Source: a virus
Reading direction: 5' to 3' (one strand)
Virus record (IMG/VR): IMGVR_UViG_3300046812_000338
Coordinates: 1-52,063 of that record
DNA: 52,063 bases
Shown: piece after piece, positions 25,018 through 32,874 of the stretch
Layout: each line of letters starts with the position of its first letter
Numbering within the stretch: position 1 is the first letter of the stretch
Position numbers and translations under genes: made by a program
Notes under the pieces: model-generated
Databases searched by the model: none
Seen by the model: the letters and a program-made list of their open reading frames with translations, nothing else
Told to the model about the DNA's origin: nothing

Positions 25018-25481
25018 CGAGCGAGGACATCAAAGTCCAGCCCGAAGTTCGCTGGCGTCGCCGAATCTTCGCCATCGCCATCGTCCTCTTCCTCGCCTCG
25101 ACGGCCTGGAACGTCGGCACCCGGATCAACGTCCAGAAGGGCACCGCGGCGAGCATCGACCAGGTCATTACGACCGTCGAAGACGCCTGCAAAAGTCGCC
25201 ATGCCCTCACCGTGCAGTATCAGGTGCGGGCCAAGAACCAGCGCGTCCTGGCGAGCGTCCTGCTGCTCACGACGGGGGCGCTGCTGACGGCGATCGACGA
25301 AGGGCCATCGCCACCGCCGTCGACCTCCCCCGCCGAGCTTGAAATCAGGGCGAAATTCCTCCACCGCTACAGAGCGGCGATTCCGAAGCTGAAACACATC
25401 CTCGCCACGACCCGAATCTTCCCCCTCGAAGACTGCCACCGCCAGGCGAGGGAACTACGCGCCGACCTGCCGGCGGGCTGA
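25014..25481 (+). CDS. Membrane protein with N-terminal anchor (155 aa)
   Basis: ATGA overlap with the previous gene. Residues 17-35 are a hydrophobic span (RIFAIAIVLFLASTAWNVG) after a basic stretch WRRR; a second weaker hydrophobic segment lies at about 80-95 (VLASVLLLTTGALLTAI). The rest is helical with a Pro-rich spacer. It lies within the lysis operon and could be a spanin-like or holin-associated protein, though actinobacterial hosts lack an outer membrane. No family recognised. Confidence 0.6.
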   Translation: MTSEDIKVQPEVRWRRRIFAIAIVLFLASTAWNVGTRINVQKGTAASIDQVITTVEDACKSRHALTVQYQVRAKNQRVLASVLLLTTGALLTAIDEGPSPPPSTSPAELEIRAKFLHRYRAAIPKLKHILATTRIFPLEDCHRQARELRADLPAG

Positions 25482-25500
25482 AGGGGTCTGGCGCGGCGCG

Positions 25501-25513
25501 TAGAGTCCCCGCC
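25501..25513 (+). promoter_or_regulatory. Leaderless promoter: TAGAGT, 7 bases, GTG
   Basis: TAGAGT at 25501-25506 and seven bases before the GTG at 25514 of the endolysin. No Shine-Dalgarno and no TTGACA-like -35. Suggests separate late control of the endolysin. Confidence 0.55.
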
Positions 25514-26341
25514 GTGCAGAAGATTCGCGAACGCCTTCAGCGAGTGGCCGACCGCCTCACCGGCCGCCGGGCCGACCTCGCGAAGTCTCGCCGCCGGCAC
25601 AAGGTCTGGCGCGAACACGCCGAAACCCAGCACGGCAAGCAGCTGAAGGCCGAAGCACACGGGCACCCCCTGCGGGCGGCGACCTTCAAGCGCCGCGCCA
25701 CCCGCTCCCACGTCAAGGCGACCTACTGGAAAGGGCGCCTGCGCCGCGAACAGGGCGCGATCGCCACCCTCGAAGGACTCGAAGCCAGGCTGCAAGCCGA
25801 ACTCGCGACCTGGGCCAAAGAACACGGCGTCACCTTCGAGGGCCACAACAAGATTCGCGGCGGCACCCTGGAGCAGCGCGCCCACGCCGTGCAGGTGAAA
25901 GCGATGGCGAACTACAACGCCGGCACCGCGACCGTCGGCCCCGCCTACTATTCGATGGAAGGCGGCCCGCGCGACTACGCCCACGCCATCTACCACTACC
26001 CGCAGGGGCGCATCTACGACTGCTCGACCTACGCCGACGGCACCTGCTTCGTCACCGGCGACCCCTCCCCGTCCGGCCCCGACGGCTTCCGAGTCGGCGG
26101 CTACACGGGAACCGAGCTTGAGTTCAGCCACCGCGTCACCGGCAAGGTGCAGTGCGGCGACCTGGTCGTCTTCCTGCGTTACGCCGGCGACACGGTCGGC
26201 CACCACGTCGAGCGCGTCCTCGACCCCGAGGCCAAGACGACGACCGGCCACGGCGACTCCGCGATCAACATCGGCTGCAACGGCAGCTGGGACCTCTTCG
26301 GCGACGGCCTCTACGTCATCGTCAGGCCCCCGACCAGCTAG
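25514..26341 (+). CDS. Endolysin, NlpC/P60- or CHAP-like cysteine peptidase (275 aa)
   Basis: The first 100 residues are a very basic helical region (RERLQRVADRLTGRRADLAKSRRRHKVW). The catalytic part at residues 135-275 has C170 in IYDCSTYADGTC and H230/H231 in VGHHVERVL, with GDLVVFLRYAG between, the order of NlpC/P60 and CHAP folds. There is no signal peptide, so it depends on the holin encoded immediately downstream. The N-terminal helix bundle may bind wall polymers or the membrane. The GTG start fits the leaderless geometry. Confidence 0.75.
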   Translation: MQKIRERLQRVADRLTGRRADLAKSRRRHKVWREHAETQHGKQLKAEAHGHPLRAATFKRRATRSHVKATYWKGRLRREQGAIATLEGLEARLQAELATWAKEHGVTFEGHNKIRGGTLEQRAHAVQVKAMANYNAGTATVGPAYYSMEGGPRDYAHAIYHYPQGRIYDCSTYADGTCFVTGDPSPSGPDGFRVGGYTGTELEFSHRVTGKVQCGDLVVFLRYAGDTVGHHVERVLDPEAKTTTGHGDSAINIGCNGSWDLFGDGLYVIVRPPTS

Positions 26342-26348
26342 GAGAAGC

Positions 26349-26696
26349 ATGGACCCGACCTCGAATATCAGCCGTTGGATCACCTTCGTCGTCACCCCGT
26401 TCCTGGCCCTCGCCGGCGGCTTCATCGCCCTGAAGGCGAACACCTGGTTCGGCATGCACCTGGCGCCCGCCGAAGCGACAGCCTGGGTCACGGCCGTCGT
26501 GGGGGGCATCATCGCCCTCGCGCTGAAGTGGCTGCACACCCGCGGCCAGTTCGAGCTTGCGAAGTCGGTCGGCGTCGACCCGAAGGTCGTCGACCAGATC
26601 GTCGACGCCGTCATCGACCGGCTGCCCCAGGCTCCGCAGGTCCCCCCGGCCGGCAAACCTGGGGCGGCCGCCAACCCCGGCGCGCCGCCTGCTTAG
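26349..26696 (+). CDS. Holin-like membrane protein (115 aa)
   Basis: ATG at 26349 with a GGAG five bases upstream. Two membrane spans are clear: residues 9-28 (WITFVVTPFLALAGGFIALK) and 41-61 (AEATAWVTAVVGGIIALALKW). A charged cytoplasmic part and Pro/Ala-rich tail follow (VPPAGKPGAAANPGAPPA). Size, two-span topology and position directly after the endolysin fit a class II holin. A terminator hairpin follows about 70 bases downstream. Confidence 0.7.
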   Translation: MDPTSNISRWITFVVTPFLALAGGFIALKANTWFGMHLAPAEATAWVTAVVGGIIALALKWLHTRGQFELAKSVGVDPKVVDQIVDAVIDRLPQAPQVPPAGKPGAAANPGAPPA

Positions 26697-26766
26697 CTGC
26701 CATCGGGTCGCCGCGTGGCGAGTATCCCGGCCGGCTCTGCGAAGACATCCGGCGAAGCGGTCGACG

Positions 26767-26793
26767 AGGCGCCCCCGAGTGGGGCGCTTCTTC
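26767..26793 (+). terminator. Rho-independent terminator ending the late lysis operon
   Basis: GCGCCCC (26769-26775), loop CGAGT, GGGGCGC (26781-26787), then TTCTTC. It separates the lysis operon from the promoter at 26800. Confidence 0.8.
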
Positions 26794-26799
26794 GTTGAC

Positions 26800-26829
26800 T
26801 TGACAAAGCGCAAGCGCACCCGATAGGCT
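26800..26829 (+). promoter_or_regulatory. Promoter with TTGACAAAGCGCAAG block and leaderless ATG
   Basis: TTGACA 26800-26805, spacer of 18, TAGGCT 26824-26829, six bases, ATG at 26836. The spacer carries AAGCGCAAGCGC, identical to the promoter at 38142. It drives the early operon of overlapping small genes. Confidence 0.8.
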
Positions 26830-26835
26830 CGGGCC

Positions 26836-26865
26836 ATGAACCGAGTCGATCAAGGGAGTCGCTGA
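26836..26865 (+). CDS. Leaderless leader peptide MNRVDQGSR
   Basis: The ATG is exactly six bases after the -10 box, so it should be the first codon of the mRNA. Nine codons end in TGA that overlaps the next ATG (TGATG at 26863-26867). Its first bases ATGAACCGA also begin the leaderless gene at 38179, and ATGAACCG begins the minus-strand gene at 50687. AAGGGAG inside the peptide also serves as a Shine-Dalgarno for the downstream gene. Confidence 0.5.
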   Translation: MNRVDQGSR

Positions 26866-27071
26866 TGTTCTTCTACGAAATCCGCACCACGCGGCGCCGC
26901 AAGACCGCCACCGGCAAGCGGCGCTCGGTCACGACCGAGTACATGGAGGCGCTGAAACCCGCCTACGTCGGCGAGAAGGTCGCCGCCCTGCTGGGCAACC
27001 GCGAGGTCGTGCGCGTCACCGTCGACCCGATCAACCAGGCGAAGTTCATCGCCGCGACGAGGGCCGACTGA
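26865..27071 (+). CDS. Small basic hypothetical protein (68 aa)
   Basis: First ordinary gene of the early operon, starting at the TGATG junction with the leader peptide, with AAGGGAG about nine bases upstream. The product starts MFFYEIRTTRRRKTATGKRRS and ends in a beta-alpha stretch (REVVRVTVDPINQAKFIAATRAD). No family recognised. Coupled by one-base overlap to the next gene. Confidence 0.65.
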   Translation: MFFYEIRTTRRRKTATGKRRSVTTEYMEALKPAYVGEKVAALLGNREVVRVTVDPINQAKFIAATRAD

Positions 27072-27301
27072 TGGCCGCGCCCGTCTTCCGTTACCGGATC
27101 GTCGACGCGCACCCCTACCTCGACCGCGAAGAGGAATACGACGGGCTGCTGCTCAATGAGGCGGCGGCGCGCTTCGAGGACCTGACGCCGATCCCGGCCG
27201 ACCTGGTCCTCTCTGACCTCGACGAAGGCGTCGACTGGCCGTATCGGTGGGTCGACGAGGAAACGGGCCGCGAGGTCACGATGACGCGCGAGGTCAGCTG
27301 A
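27071..27301 (+). CDS. Small hypothetical protein (76 aa)
   Basis: TGATG overlaps at both ends. Acidic, with aromatic residues (YRIVDAHPYLDREEEYDGLLL; VDWPYRWVDEETGREV). No known motif. Belongs to the chain of short early genes between 26.8 and 27.9 kb, which are typical candidates for host take-over factors, though nothing specific can be inferred. Confidence 0.65.
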   Translation: MAAPVFRYRIVDAHPYLDREEEYDGLLLNEAAARFEDLTPIPADLVLSDLDEGVDWPYRWVDEETGREVTMTREVS

Positions 27302-27588
27302 TGCCGGCGACGCACGACTACAGCGGCGCGAACCGCGGCTGGGGCCACGATTACACCTTCGAGCCGGTAGACGGCGGCCAGCGGGCGGTCGCGAAGGGCT
27401 GGGGCCGCGGGCTGAATGAAGGCGACTACCTGATCCTCGACCACCCTGACGGCGGCACGACCCGCTACGGGATCGCCTCGATCAGCTATTACACCGAACC
27501 CAGCGATATGTGGCGAGCCGACCTTGTCTTCGATCCTCGCCTAGCCGAGGCCGGCGAGATGTCGACGAGCGATGGGCTGGGGTCATGA
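27301..27588 (+). CDS. Small hypothetical protein (95 aa)
   Basis: ATG overlaps the previous stop. Gly- and Tyr-rich N-terminus (THDYSGANRGWGHDYTFEPVDGG) followed by a small beta-barrel-like pattern (GDYLILDHPDGGTTRYGIASISYY and MWRADLVFDPR), similar in feel to other short beta proteins of this genome (30372, 40024). The stop overlaps the next ATG as ATGA. Family unknown. Confidence 0.65.
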   Translation: MPATHDYSGANRGWGHDYTFEPVDGGQRAVAKGWGRGLNEGDYLILDHPDGGTTRYGIASISYYTEPSDMWRADLVFDPRLAEAGEMSTSDGLGS

Positions 27589-27932
27589 GGCGCTATCTGG
27601 GAACGTGGACCCGCGGCGCGAAGACCGTCCGCATGATCGAAGCCGATGACGCCCGCGGCGCGGCGCAGGTCGCCCGCGCTCACCGGCAGGGCTGGGCGCT
27701 GCGGGAGGTCGACGCGGACTTCACGATGACCGACAACCAGGCGAAGGCCATCGGCGGCCTGACGGTGCGCGGCCTCGCCCACGACCCGACGCAGCGCGCG
27801 AGCCTCCTGCGCCACGTAGACGGCTCGCGCATCTGGACCCTTACGGTGCAGTCATTCCGCGAAGACGAGCCGCCGAGGCGCTTCCAGATCGCGCCAGACG
27901 GGGCGATCAAAGAGACGACCAACCTCGACTGA
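27585..27932 (+). CDS. Hypothetical protein (115 aa)
   Basis: ATGA overlap. The N-terminal half contains YLGTWTRGAKTVRMIEADDARGAAQVARAHRQGW, a beta-beta-alpha pattern; the C-terminal half has ASLLRHVDGSRIWTLTVQSF and a charged tail. No motif recognised. Its stop overlaps the start of the sigma-like gene (TGATG), so the two are likely co-translated. Confidence 0.65.
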   Translation: MRRYLGTWTRGAKTVRMIEADDARGAAQVARAHRQGWALREVDADFTMTDNQAKAIGGLTVRGLAHDPTQRASLLRHVDGSRIWTLTVQSFREDEPPRRFQIAPDGAIKETTNLD

Positions 27933-28771
27933 TGGCCGCGGCGGTCGCATTCGACTTCGAGGACGTCCTGCCGACCGTCCGGGGGGCGCACTCCCGCGCC
28001 AACCGAGACGACGCCGAAGAAGCGGTGCAGACCGCTGTCGCCGAGATGCTGGAAAGGGGCGAACCACTGACCGCACCCTTCGTCGTCACGAAGGCCCGGG
28101 ATCGCCTGCGGAACGCCCTTCGGCGCCGCGAGCGCGGCAACTCGTCGCTCGACGCCTTCGCCGAGGACACCGAGGACCAAGCCCCCGTCGAGCTTGCGAT
28201 CGAGGAAGTCGACTTCGACTCACACATCGCCCTCTCTGACCCGGTCACCGAGGCCCGGAGGCGGGCGGTCGAAGGAAACTGCGGGTCGTGCCGGGGGTGG
28301 ACGCCCGACAATGTCCTGATCGCGCTCCAGCACTACACCCGCGTCAACGGCCAGACCCCCGTCTACCGCGACCTCGCGGCCGATCCCAACCTGCCGCACT
28401 CAAACACCGTCAGGCGTTACCACGGCACCCTCAACAAGGCCCTAACCGCTGCGGGCCTGCGGCCCCGCAAGCACCTGATCGAGCGGCCCGAATGGACGTT
28501 CGACGAGGCTCGCGAGGCGCTGCGCGACTACGTCGCCGACAACGGCCGCCTGCCCACGGCCGTCGACCTGCGGAACGCGACTGCGATCGGGCTGCCTGCG
28601 CAGATGGTCTGCTACCGCCTCTTCGGCTCCGTCTCGCAGCAGCGTCTCGCCGAGGTCGTCTACGGCGAGGACGGCGTCCGGCTCCGCTCTGCAATCGCCA
28701 TCCTGCGGCACCCAGGGTCGGGCCAGAACGAGGACCTGGCGGCGCAACTGGCGGAGTTCTGCGGTGGCTAA
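27932..28771 (+). CDS. Sigma-region-2-like protein with two HNH-repeat-type DNA-binding modules (279 aa)
   Basis: Residues 20-70 resemble ECF sigma region 2 (RDDAEEAVQTAVAEMLERG, then VVTKARDRLRNALRRRERGN, matching the usual DAEDxVQ and basic RNALDxLRRR pattern). No sigma region 4 is evident. Instead residues about 127-183 and 190-243 are two copies of the homing-endonuclease-associated repeat (W..DNVLIALQHYTRVNGQTPVYRDL; W..DEAREALRDYVADNGRLPTAVDL), a helical DNA-binding unit. A role in directing RNA polymerase to the phage TAG(A/G)CT promoters is a hypothesis. The next gene overlaps by eight bases. Confidence 0.5.
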   Translation: MAAAVAFDFEDVLPTVRGAHSRANRDDAEEAVQTAVAEMLERGEPLTAPFVVTKARDRLRNALRRRERGNSSLDAFAEDTEDQAPVELAIEEVDFDSHIALSDPVTEARRRAVEGNCGSCRGWTPDNVLIALQHYTRVNGQTPVYRDLAADPNLPHSNTVRRYHGTLNKALTAAGLRPRKHLIERPEWTFDEAREALRDYVADNGRLPTAVDLRNATAIGLPAQMVCYRLFGSVSQQRLAEVVYGEDGVRLRSAIAILRHPGSGQNEDLAAQLAEFCGG

Positions 28772-29330
28772 GCCGAAGGGCGGGGACTGGGTGAAGGCGG
28801 CGTTCGCCGAGGGCGTCCCGGAACTCGCCGGCATCGCCCGCCCTCGGCCTGCGCCGCCCTACAAAGGCGCGCTGGGGCGCTGCTGGCTCGCCCAGCACGA
28901 CGAGCGCCGGCGCCCCTGCAAGGGGCCGCTCGAACGCTTCCACTTCCTGCGCCGCGGCACGGTCGAAGACACGCTGCGCGCGGCCCTGCCCACCGCCGGC
29001 TACTACCCGACGCTTCCCGACGACACGATCACGGCGATGATGGACGGCTTCGACCGCGGGGCGCTCGTCTACATCGCCGCCTGGGACCCCCGTAATGCCG
29101 AGGTCGGCTGCGAAGGCCACCACCGGCGCTATGACAACCACGCCACGCCGCCCCTGCCGATCGGCTACCACCAAGTGCCTAATCGCGTCATCGAGTTCGC
29201 CCTCGACTGGGGCCTGGAACGCGCCTTCGAGGATCGCTTCGGCGCCGCCCTGATCGGCCTCGATGTCGACCCGCAGCCGTCCCCACCGACGCATAGACTT
29301 CACCCCGTTAGCACCCTTCCCACGACATAG
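28764..29330 (+). CDS. Putative HNH-like / zinc-binding protein (188 aa)
   Basis: GTG at 28764 overlaps the sigma-like gene by eight bases. The segment AAWDPRNAEVGCEGHHRRYDNHATPPLP resembles the core of HNH and recombination-associated phage nucleases (Asn, then Cys-His-His near a helix); an upstream CWLAQHDERRRPCKGPLERFHF could give the remaining Cys/His ligands. It lies directly before the Rad52-like gene, consistent with a recombination nuclease. The call is tentative, since the canonical His-Asn-His spacing is not fully met. Confidence 0.45.
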   Translation: MAKPKGGDWVKAAFAEGVPELAGIARPRPAPPYKGALGRCWLAQHDERRRPCKGPLERFHFLRRGTVEDTLRAALPTAGYYPTLPDDTITAMMDGFDRGALVYIAAWDPRNAEVGCEGHHRRYDNHATPPLPIGYHQVPNRVIEFALDWGLERAFEDRFGAALIGLDVDPQPSPPTHRLHPVSTLPTT

Positions 29331-29341
29331 GAGACGCCCCC

Positions 29342-30379
29342 ATGACTGACCCCGCGCCGGCCGAGACGCCGATGCCTGTCGACAACATTACCGACGCTCT
29401 GCCCCTGCTTCGGCGGCCCTTCGCACCCGGCGCCGTGAAGTGGAAGGTGCAGTCTGAATGGCCGCGCGAGGGCACCGCCGACGGCGCGATCGTCGTCGGC
29501 TACATCGACGCCCGCCTGGTCAGCGCCCGGCTGAACAAGGTGGTCGGCGGCAACTGGTCAGAGAAGCCGATCCGCGTGGAGGGCGCGACCAACGCCCTGC
29601 TCGGCGAACTCACCGTCTTCGACCAGACGCATATCGACCTCGGCGTAGCCCAGGGGCGCACCGACGAGATGAAGCTGAAGGCGGTCCACTCCGACGCCCT
29701 GAAACGGCCGGCGGTGCGCTTCGGGATCGGCGAGTCGATCTACGCCATGCCCGAGATTCGCCTCACCTGCACCGACGACGGCTCCGAGGCGGGTGACGGG
29801 ACGCCGACGATCAAGCGCGTCACCCACGGCAACCGCAAAGGCCGGGCCGGCTACCTGACCGAGGCGGTCGAAGCCTACCTGCGCGGGCGCTACGAGGACT
29901 GGCTGCGCGACCACGGCACCGAGGCTTTCGGGGCGCCGCTCGATCACGGCGACGCGCCCGAGGGATCGGTCGGGATGGGCGAAGTCGCCGACGACAGCAG
30001 CGCCGAGCAGGCCAGCGGGCCGGCACCGGCCGCGAGCGAGAAGGCGATCGACCTGCTGGCCGACGCCCGCAAGCTGCGCGACGACATCCGCGCCGTCGAC
30101 GACAGCGCCCTGCCCGACCAATCCTTCGACGCCGCCCTGGCCCAGCGCGAACACTCAGAGGATCGGCTCGCTGACTTCGTCGGCAACCTGACCGAACTGC
30201 TCGCCGACGTCGAGCGCTTCGGGGTCCTCGAAGCCGAAGCCCACGACAAGCTGGGCGGCACCGAGGCGAAGAAGGCGATCGACAAGGCCAAGCGCCGCGC
30301 CTCTCGCGGCGAGCGGGTCGACTCGCTGGAGAAGTCGCTCGCCGAGGCCGAAGAGAAGGGAGGCGAGGGCGATGCCTGA
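29342..30379 (+). CDS. Rad52/Sak-like single-strand annealing protein (345 aa)
   Basis: GGAGA lies nine bases before the ATG. The N-terminal 190 residues show the Rad52/22-type SSAP pattern: VVGYIDARLVSARLNKVVGGNWSEKP, ELTVFDQTHIDLG, and the diagnostic LKAVHSDALKRPAVRFGIGESIYAMPEI. The C-terminal 140 residues are charged helix, probably for partner contact. With the downstream Cas4/RecB-like nuclease it would form a phage recombination pair that anneals single strands during replication or repair. A TAGACT box at 29293 lies upstream but not in leaderless geometry. Confidence 0.75.
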   Translation: MTDPAPAETPMPVDNITDALPLLRRPFAPGAVKWKVQSEWPREGTADGAIVVGYIDARLVSARLNKVVGGNWSEKPIRVEGATNALLGELTVFDQTHIDLGVAQGRTDEMKLKAVHSDALKRPAVRFGIGESIYAMPEIRLTCTDDGSEAGDGTPTIKRVTHGNRKGRAGYLTEAVEAYLRGRYEDWLRDHGTEAFGAPLDHGDAPEGSVGMGEVADDSSAEQASGPAPAASEKAIDLLADARKLRDDIRAVDDSALPDQSFDAALAQREHSEDRLADFVGNLTELLADVERFGVLEAEAHDKLGGTEAKKAIDKAKRRASRGERVDSLEKSLAEAEEKGGEGDA

Positions 30380-30701
30380 CGACACCTACACGCTCGCGCC
30401 GGTCACGCTGCCCTTCCCGCCCGACACGATCATCGCGGTCGGCATGCGCCTCGCAGTCTCCGACCACGGCCTCGACCTGAAGATCAAGCGGATCGCCGTC
30501 AGCCTATGCCCGAACCGCGACATCGCGGCCGAGGGCGTCGGCGAGTGGGCGCCCGGCGTCGAGGGCGACCTGCCCACCGCCGTCGAGGTCCCGCAGATCG
30601 AGGCCGCGCTGCTGCCGTATGCGGTCTTCGACTTCGGGGGCCACTGGGCCTACGGCAGCCAGGTAACCGCGATTCGAGAGGGTGACGAGCATGAGGGCTG
30701 A
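30372..30701 (+). CDS. Small beta-rich hypothetical protein (109 aa)
   Basis: Overlaps the annealing protein gene by eight bases. The pattern LAPVTLPFPPDTIIAVGMRLAVSDHGLDLKIKRIAVSLC is beta-rich. The mid-part has an acidic loop; a Trp-containing C-terminus follows (VFDFGGHWAYGSQVTAI). No family recognised. It is embedded in the recombination operon and overlaps the next gene, so it is probably expressed with it. Confidence 0.65.
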   Translation: MPDDTYTLAPVTLPFPPDTIIAVGMRLAVSDHGLDLKIKRIAVSLCPNRDIAAEGVGEWAPGVEGDLPTAVEVPQIEAALLPYAVFDFGGHWAYGSQVTAIREGDEHEG

Positions 30702-31011
30702 GGTCGTTTTCGACGCGCCGACGATGATGGTCAACGTGTACGTGATCCAGGATGGGCTGGGGTCGGTCGCCCGGGTATGGACCCCCACGGGGGCCGGCTA
30801 CGACTGGACCGAGGTTCCCGTCGGCGGGGAGATGCCGGTCAGCCTGGCCTTCCCCCGCGACATCTGGGAGGCGCTGAACGCAGCGGCGGCCGACGTGCCG
30901 ATGCCGGGGCGGGCGCTCGCCGACCACCTGGCCGACACGATCGCCGTGCGCGACCGGCTGCTGGCGATGGCCGAGCGCTCTGCGCTGCGCCCCCTCCCGA
31001 GCGATGCCTGA
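30691..31011 (+). CDS. Small hypothetical protein (106 aa)
   Basis: ATG at 30691 (GTG at 30682 is an upstream alternative) overlaps the previous gene. The N-terminal half is beta-rich (AEVVFDAPTMMVNVYVIQDGLGSVARVW), the C-terminal half helical (DIWEALNAAAADVPMPGRALADHLADTIAVRDRLLAMAE). No known motif. It overlaps the nuclease gene start by eight bases. Confidence 0.65.
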   Translation: MRAEVVFDAPTMMVNVYVIQDGLGSVARVWTPTGAGYDWTEVPVGGEMPVSLAFPRDIWEALNAAAADVPMPGRALADHLADTIAVRDRLLAMAERSALRPLPSDA

Positions 31012-32350
31012 CGAGCCGCGCGCCGTCAACTGGCGCGACCTGCCCCCGATCCCCGAGGACGCCCAGCCATCCGTCCTCGACAACCCCGACTGGACGCCCT
31101 CCCAGACGTTCTTGCGGGCGATGGACCGCTGCGACGGCGCCGCCCTGCTCTACCTCCAGCACCGCGGCGGCGGCGCCACGCATGAGCTAAACCGCGGCTC
31201 CATCGTGCATGAGACGATCGACCGCCTGATCCGGCTGCTGATCGACGCCCACCGCCAGCGCACCGCCACGGCCGCCGGCACCGACTTCGAGTACGAGGTC
31301 ACCGCCGGCGAACGCGCCGAACAGCTGGCGACCCAGCGCGAAGACCAGATTCCCCCCGAGTACGGGCGCGAAATCCTCTACGAGGTCATGGCCGACAACC
31401 CCGAGATGCAGATCAGCGCCGAGGAACGCGACGCCTGCCGCTACATGATCGACCACTTCTGCCGCGGCACCCGCTTCGACCCCAAGACGATCATCGGGGT
31501 CGAGAAGACGCTGACGCTGGAGACGGGCGGTTTCCGCGTCCTGATCCGCCCCGACCTGCTCGAAGAACCGGAACCGCGCGTCCTGCGCATCCGCGACTGG
31601 AAGACCGCCTGGCCGCCCGACTCCGAAGACTTCCGCGCCCAGGCGTGGGACGCGCAGGGCAACCCGCGCTGGGCCGGCAACTACCAGCTGAACATGACCG
31701 CCGTGGTGGCCGCCTTCGGGATCACCGACGACGGGCTGCCGCTCGGCAACTTCGACCGCTTCATCCTCGACCTCGAATTCCCCCGCATCCTGCGCGACGA
31801 CGGCATCGACCAGCGCCGTGTCGAAGTCGACCGCCTCCAGGTCCAGGCGTTCCGCGACGACCTCGACCTCCAGCTGCACCGCCTGCGCGAGGTCTGCATC
31901 GGCAAGCGCAAGTGGCAGCCCACTCCCGGCAACCACTGCACCGAATGCACCGCCGAGGTCGCCTGCCGCCTGCCCCGAGTGCTGCGCCCGGAGTCGCAGA
32001 TGGCCGACCTCCAGACCCCCGACGACCTCGCCGAGGCGGGGGAGAAGTGGCATTTCATGACGCGCTCGGCCGAACGGCTGAAACGCCGCCTGAAGAAGGC
32101 CGCCGAGGCCATCCTGCCCGAGGACCTGGAGGCGTTCATCGTCGGCGACAAAGAGGTCAGGGGCGTCCGCATCGGCAAGGACCTCGCGCTCGTCTTCGAG
32201 GATGTCGAGAAGACCGAAGTGCCCGACCGCGACAACCTGCTCGCCGCCGCCGAGGCCGCCGCCAACTTCGGCGAGCCGTTCAACCGCGACGACCACGTCA
32301 AGAAGCGCACGTCGGTCGAATTCAAGAAACGCAAGGTGGCGGCAGAGTGA
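31004..32350 (+). CDS. Cas4/RecB-like PD-(D/E)XK exonuclease (448 aa)
   Basis: Contains the RecB-family order: a helix with RGSIVHETIDRLIRLL (motif with His), the catalytic strand LIRPDLLEE and RIRDWKT (D and the E/D-x-K lysine), then the QLNMTA helix corresponding to the QxxxY-type motif. Near residues 308-320 HCTECTAEVACRL gives clustered Cys typical of Cas4-like iron-sulfur binding. The C-terminal 110 residues are helical and charged. It probably resects DNA ends for the annealing protein encoded upstream. ATG at 31004 overlaps the previous gene. Confidence 0.7.
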   Translation: MPDEPRAVNWRDLPPIPEDAQPSVLDNPDWTPSQTFLRAMDRCDGAALLYLQHRGGGATHELNRGSIVHETIDRLIRLLIDAHRQRTATAAGTDFEYEVTAGERAEQLATQREDQIPPEYGREILYEVMADNPEMQISAEERDACRYMIDHFCRGTRFDPKTIIGVEKTLTLETGGFRVLIRPDLLEEPEPRVLRIRDWKTAWPPDSEDFRAQAWDAQGNPRWAGNYQLNMTAVVAAFGITDDGLPLGNFDRFILDLEFPRILRDDGIDQRRVEVDRLQVQAFRDDLDLQLHRLREVCIGKRKWQPTPGNHCTECTAEVACRLPRVLRPESQMADLQTPDDLAEAGEKWHFMTRSAERLKRRLKKAAEAILPEDLEAFIVGDKEVRGVRIGKDLALVFEDVEKTEVPDRDNLLAAAEAAANFGEPFNRDDHVKKRTSVEFKKRKVAAE

Positions 32351-32874
32351 ACGTCACCCTGACCTGGTCAGAGGTCGCGATCGGCGCCCGCGTCGGGGAG
32401 TCGCGCTGCCTGCGAAACCGCGCCAACGGCAGCGCCCACCGCCACGGCAAGGCCGCCGGCGCCGACTGGTCGGGCGACATCGAGGCCGCCTGCGCGGAGA
32501 TGGCGGCAGCGAAGGGCCTCGGCGTCTACTGGCCGATCACGGCGACCCCCGACGATGATCGTCACGGCGACCTCGGGTTCGGCATCCACGTCCGCCACTG
32601 CGCCCGCGCCGATGGGCGCCTGATCCTCCACCGCGACGACCAGGACGTCGGCCTCTTCATCCTCGTCACCGGCGCGGTGCCCACGTTTCGTCTCTGCGGC
32701 TTCCTCGCCGCCGCTGCGGGCAAGCAAGACGAGTGGTGGTGCGACCCCACCGGCGACGATCGCCCGGCCTTCTTCGTCCCGCAGGACGCCCTGCACCCCA
32801 TCGACGGGCTAGTCGCCCTTCGCCCCGTACCCCCGCCGGCGAGTTGGTCGTCGGCTTACGAAAGGAATGCCTGA
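32347..32874 (+). CDS. Conserved phage hypothetical protein next to the nuclease (175 aa)
   Basis: GTGA overlap with the nuclease gene gives the start. The pattern LTWSEVAIGARVGESRCLRNR, ADWSGDIEAACAEMAAAKGLGVYW, GFGIHVRHCARADGRLILHRDDQDVGLFILVTG and AFFVPQDALHPI matches a family I remember from many actinophages, always near recombination genes and of unknown function; the fold may be PD-(D/E)XK-like (acidic E and D plus a V-R-H strand). The stop overlaps the next gene as TGATG. Confidence 0.6.
   Translation: MNVTLTWSEVAIGARVGESRCLRNRANGSAHRHGKAAGADWSGDIEAACAEMAAAKGLGVYWPITATPDDDRHGDLGFGIHVRHCARADGRLILHRDDQDVGLFILVTGAVPTFRLCGFLAAAAGKQDEWWCDPTGDDRPAFFVPQDALHPIDGLVALRPVPPPASWSSAYERNA

Noticed and set aside
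25367-26674. 435-codon minus-strand frame across endolysin and holin
   Set aside because: Antisense to both lysis genes and crosses their boundaries without its own signals.
29293-29298. TAGACT box upstream of the Rad52-like gene
   Set aside because: It lies inside the coding end of the preceding gene, 44 bases from the next ATG, which has its own Shine-Dalgarno; could be chance.
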